A DNA stretch of 5,592 bases from an uncultured Caryophanales bacterium (GTDB lineage Bacteria; Bacillota_I; Bacilli_A; RFN20; CAG-826). Of this stretch, positions 4,871-5,592 are shown piece after piece. Position 1 is the first letter of the stretch. Each line of letters begins with the position of its first letter. The DNA is taken from the NCBI GenBank assembly GCA_937902735.1, contig CALELS010000036.1, forward strand, positions 1 through 5,592, in the 5' to 3' direction. Both the position numbers and the translations under genes were made by a program. Under the pieces are notes generated by a model. It saw only the letters and a program-made list of their open reading frames with translations. It did not search any database and had not been told where the DNA came from.

Positions 4871-5518
4871 ATGATAAATGCACTAATCGAAACAATCTAC
4901 ATGTCGTTTATATCCTTGCTCATCAGCTGGATAATCGCTATGCCTTTAGGATCCGTTGTTTCTGAAACTCGACCAGGAGGGTTGTTTCCAAATAAAATCA
5001 TCAATTTCATCCTTAACCGAATTGTGGATATCGGAAGATCCATTCCTTTTATCCTTCTAGTGGTGTTCTTGTTTCCATTTACTAGAATGCTGATAGGCAC
5101 GGCAATTGGAACAAAAGCAATGATAGTGCCGCTTACCATTTGCGCTATTCCATTTGAAGTTAGGTTGATTGAAGAGATTCTTTCCGAAGTTCCTTATTCG
5201 ATAATTGAAGCTGCCAAAATTGATGGTGCTTCTAATCTAAAGATTATCATCCGAATTAAGTGGGCTTGTAAGGTTCCTTATCTGGTCAACGCTTTAGGAA
5301 TCACCCTCATCAACATCATCGGCTACTCAGCTATGGCAGGAGTTGTCGGTGGAGGAGGCCTTGGCAATTATGCGATTGTCTATGGCTTTCAAAGGTTCAA
5401 TTGGGAAATCATCGCCAAATCAGTAGTCTTAGTTGTCTTGCTAGTATGCACAATCCAGATAATCAATAACATCTTAGTCCGAGTTTTATTAAGGAGAGTT
5501 TTATGCGTAAAACATTAA
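4871..5518 (+). CDS. metI: Methionine ABC transporter permease
   Basis: This 215-residue membrane protein is the channel subunit of a methionine importer that works with the ATPase MetN and the lipoprotein MetQ. It has the family's usual length. Hydrophobic segments are visible at roughly 5-28, 56-72, 82-97, 135-160 and 180-207. The MetN-docking EAA loop is EAAKIDGASNLKIII (113-127, Gly119). The MetI signature GYSAMAGVVGGGGLGNYAI is at 151-169. The start at 4871 has AAGGAG (4860-4865) 5 bases upstream. The gene lies just after a terminator and a cluster of mobile-element genes; metN, normally directly upstream, is absent from the window. The probable metQ start is nested in its last 16 bases. 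Substrate could be D- or L-methionine; a related amino-acid permease is less likely given the signature. Confidence 0.93.
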   Translation: MINALIETIYMSFISLLISWIIAMPLGSVVSETRPGGLFPNKIINFILNRIVDIGRSIPFILLVVFLFPFTRMLIGTAIGTKAMIVPLTICAIPFEVRLIEEILSEVPYSIIEAAKIDGASNLKIIIRIKWACKVPYLVNALGITLINIIGYSAMAGVVGGGGLGNYAIVYGFQRFNWEIIAKSVVLVVLLVCTIQIINNILVRVLLRRVLCVKH

Positions 5519-5541
5519 TTTCATTTATCATGCTTGCCTGC
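5503..5541 (+). CDS. metQ: Probable MetQ-type substrate-binding lipoprotein, only the first 13 codons
   Basis: An ATG with AAGGAG (5491-5496) 6 bases upstream begins inside the end of metI. It encodes MRKTLISFIMLAC, a basic start plus hydrophobic core typical of the beginning of a signal peptide. The order permease then binding protein matches metNIQ operons. The frame then meets TAA at 5542-5544, but the sequence from about there is adapter-derived, so the stop is an artefact rather than a true truncation. Whether Cys13 is the lipidated residue is unclear, because the true peptide probably continues. The identity rests mainly on position. Confidence 0.6.
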
Positions 5542-5542
5542 T

Positions 5543-5592
5543 AATCGAAGAGCGGAAGAGCGGTTCAGCAGGAATGCCGAGACCGATATCGT
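5543..5592. other. Illumina paired-end adapter contamination at the end of the sequence
   Basis: Bases 5554-5592 match the Illumina paired-end adapter (GGAAGAGCGGTTCAGCAGGA and onward), as I recall it, at 38 of 39 positions; the one difference is A at 5588 where the adapter has C. Bases 5543-5555 look like a damaged first copy of the adapter start with two bases missing, and AAGAGCGG is duplicated in tandem (5548-5555 and 5556-5563). This part is not from the organism. Confidence 0.95.

Noticed and set aside
4871..5541. metI/metQ as phage-carried genes that supply methionine for the methyltransferases
   Set aside because: Attractive because methionine feeds S-adenosylmethionine, but the transporter is behind a terminator, lacks metN, and may be host flank or misassembly; nothing in the sequence supports the link.

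Overview
The window looks like part of a phage-type or integrative mobile element in a low-GC Gram-positive bacterium (Bacillota; the exact group cannot be told). The evidence is AT-rich coding sequence, strong AGGAGG-type ribosome binding sites, tightly packed one-directional genes and Firmicutes-like protein families. TGA serves as a stop in several genes and every tryptophan I read is TGG, so the code is standard. All genes are on the + strand.

Region 1 (1-1644) holds the 3' part of a helix-turn-helix protein resembling a phage terminase small subunit. It overlaps a DNA methyltransferase with an N-terminal ParB-like domain and a C-terminal beta-class N6-adenine/N4-cytosine catalytic domain. 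Region 2 (1645-2987) is a leader with hairpins followed by a complete C5-cytosine methyltransferase. No restriction endonuclease is visible, so both enzymes look like solitary element-borne modification enzymes.

Region 3 (2988-4853) has two clusters of small genes of unknown function, two genes and four genes long. Each cluster is preceded by a related promoter/leader block. A 16-base identical core, a 7-base second block, the ribosome binding site and the start codon are all spaced identically in the two copies, exactly 806 bases apart. Terminator-like hairpins end both clusters. The last gene resembles the DUF6329 family found on Firmicutes mobile elements.

Region 4 (4854-5541) is a methionine-type ABC transporter permease (MetI) followed by only the first 13 codons of a probable MetQ substrate-binding lipoprotein. 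The usual ATPase gene metN is not next to metI. This may be the host flank of the element, displaced cargo, or a misassembly.

The last ~40-50 bases are not biological: 5554-5592 matches an Illumina paired-end adapter at 38 of 39 positions. The sequence is therefore probably the end of an untrimmed short-read contig, and the stop codon in metQ is an artefact.

The likely joint role of the first half is DNA packaging plus self-modification against host restriction. The small-gene clusters are unassigned and are the best candidates for something undescribed.
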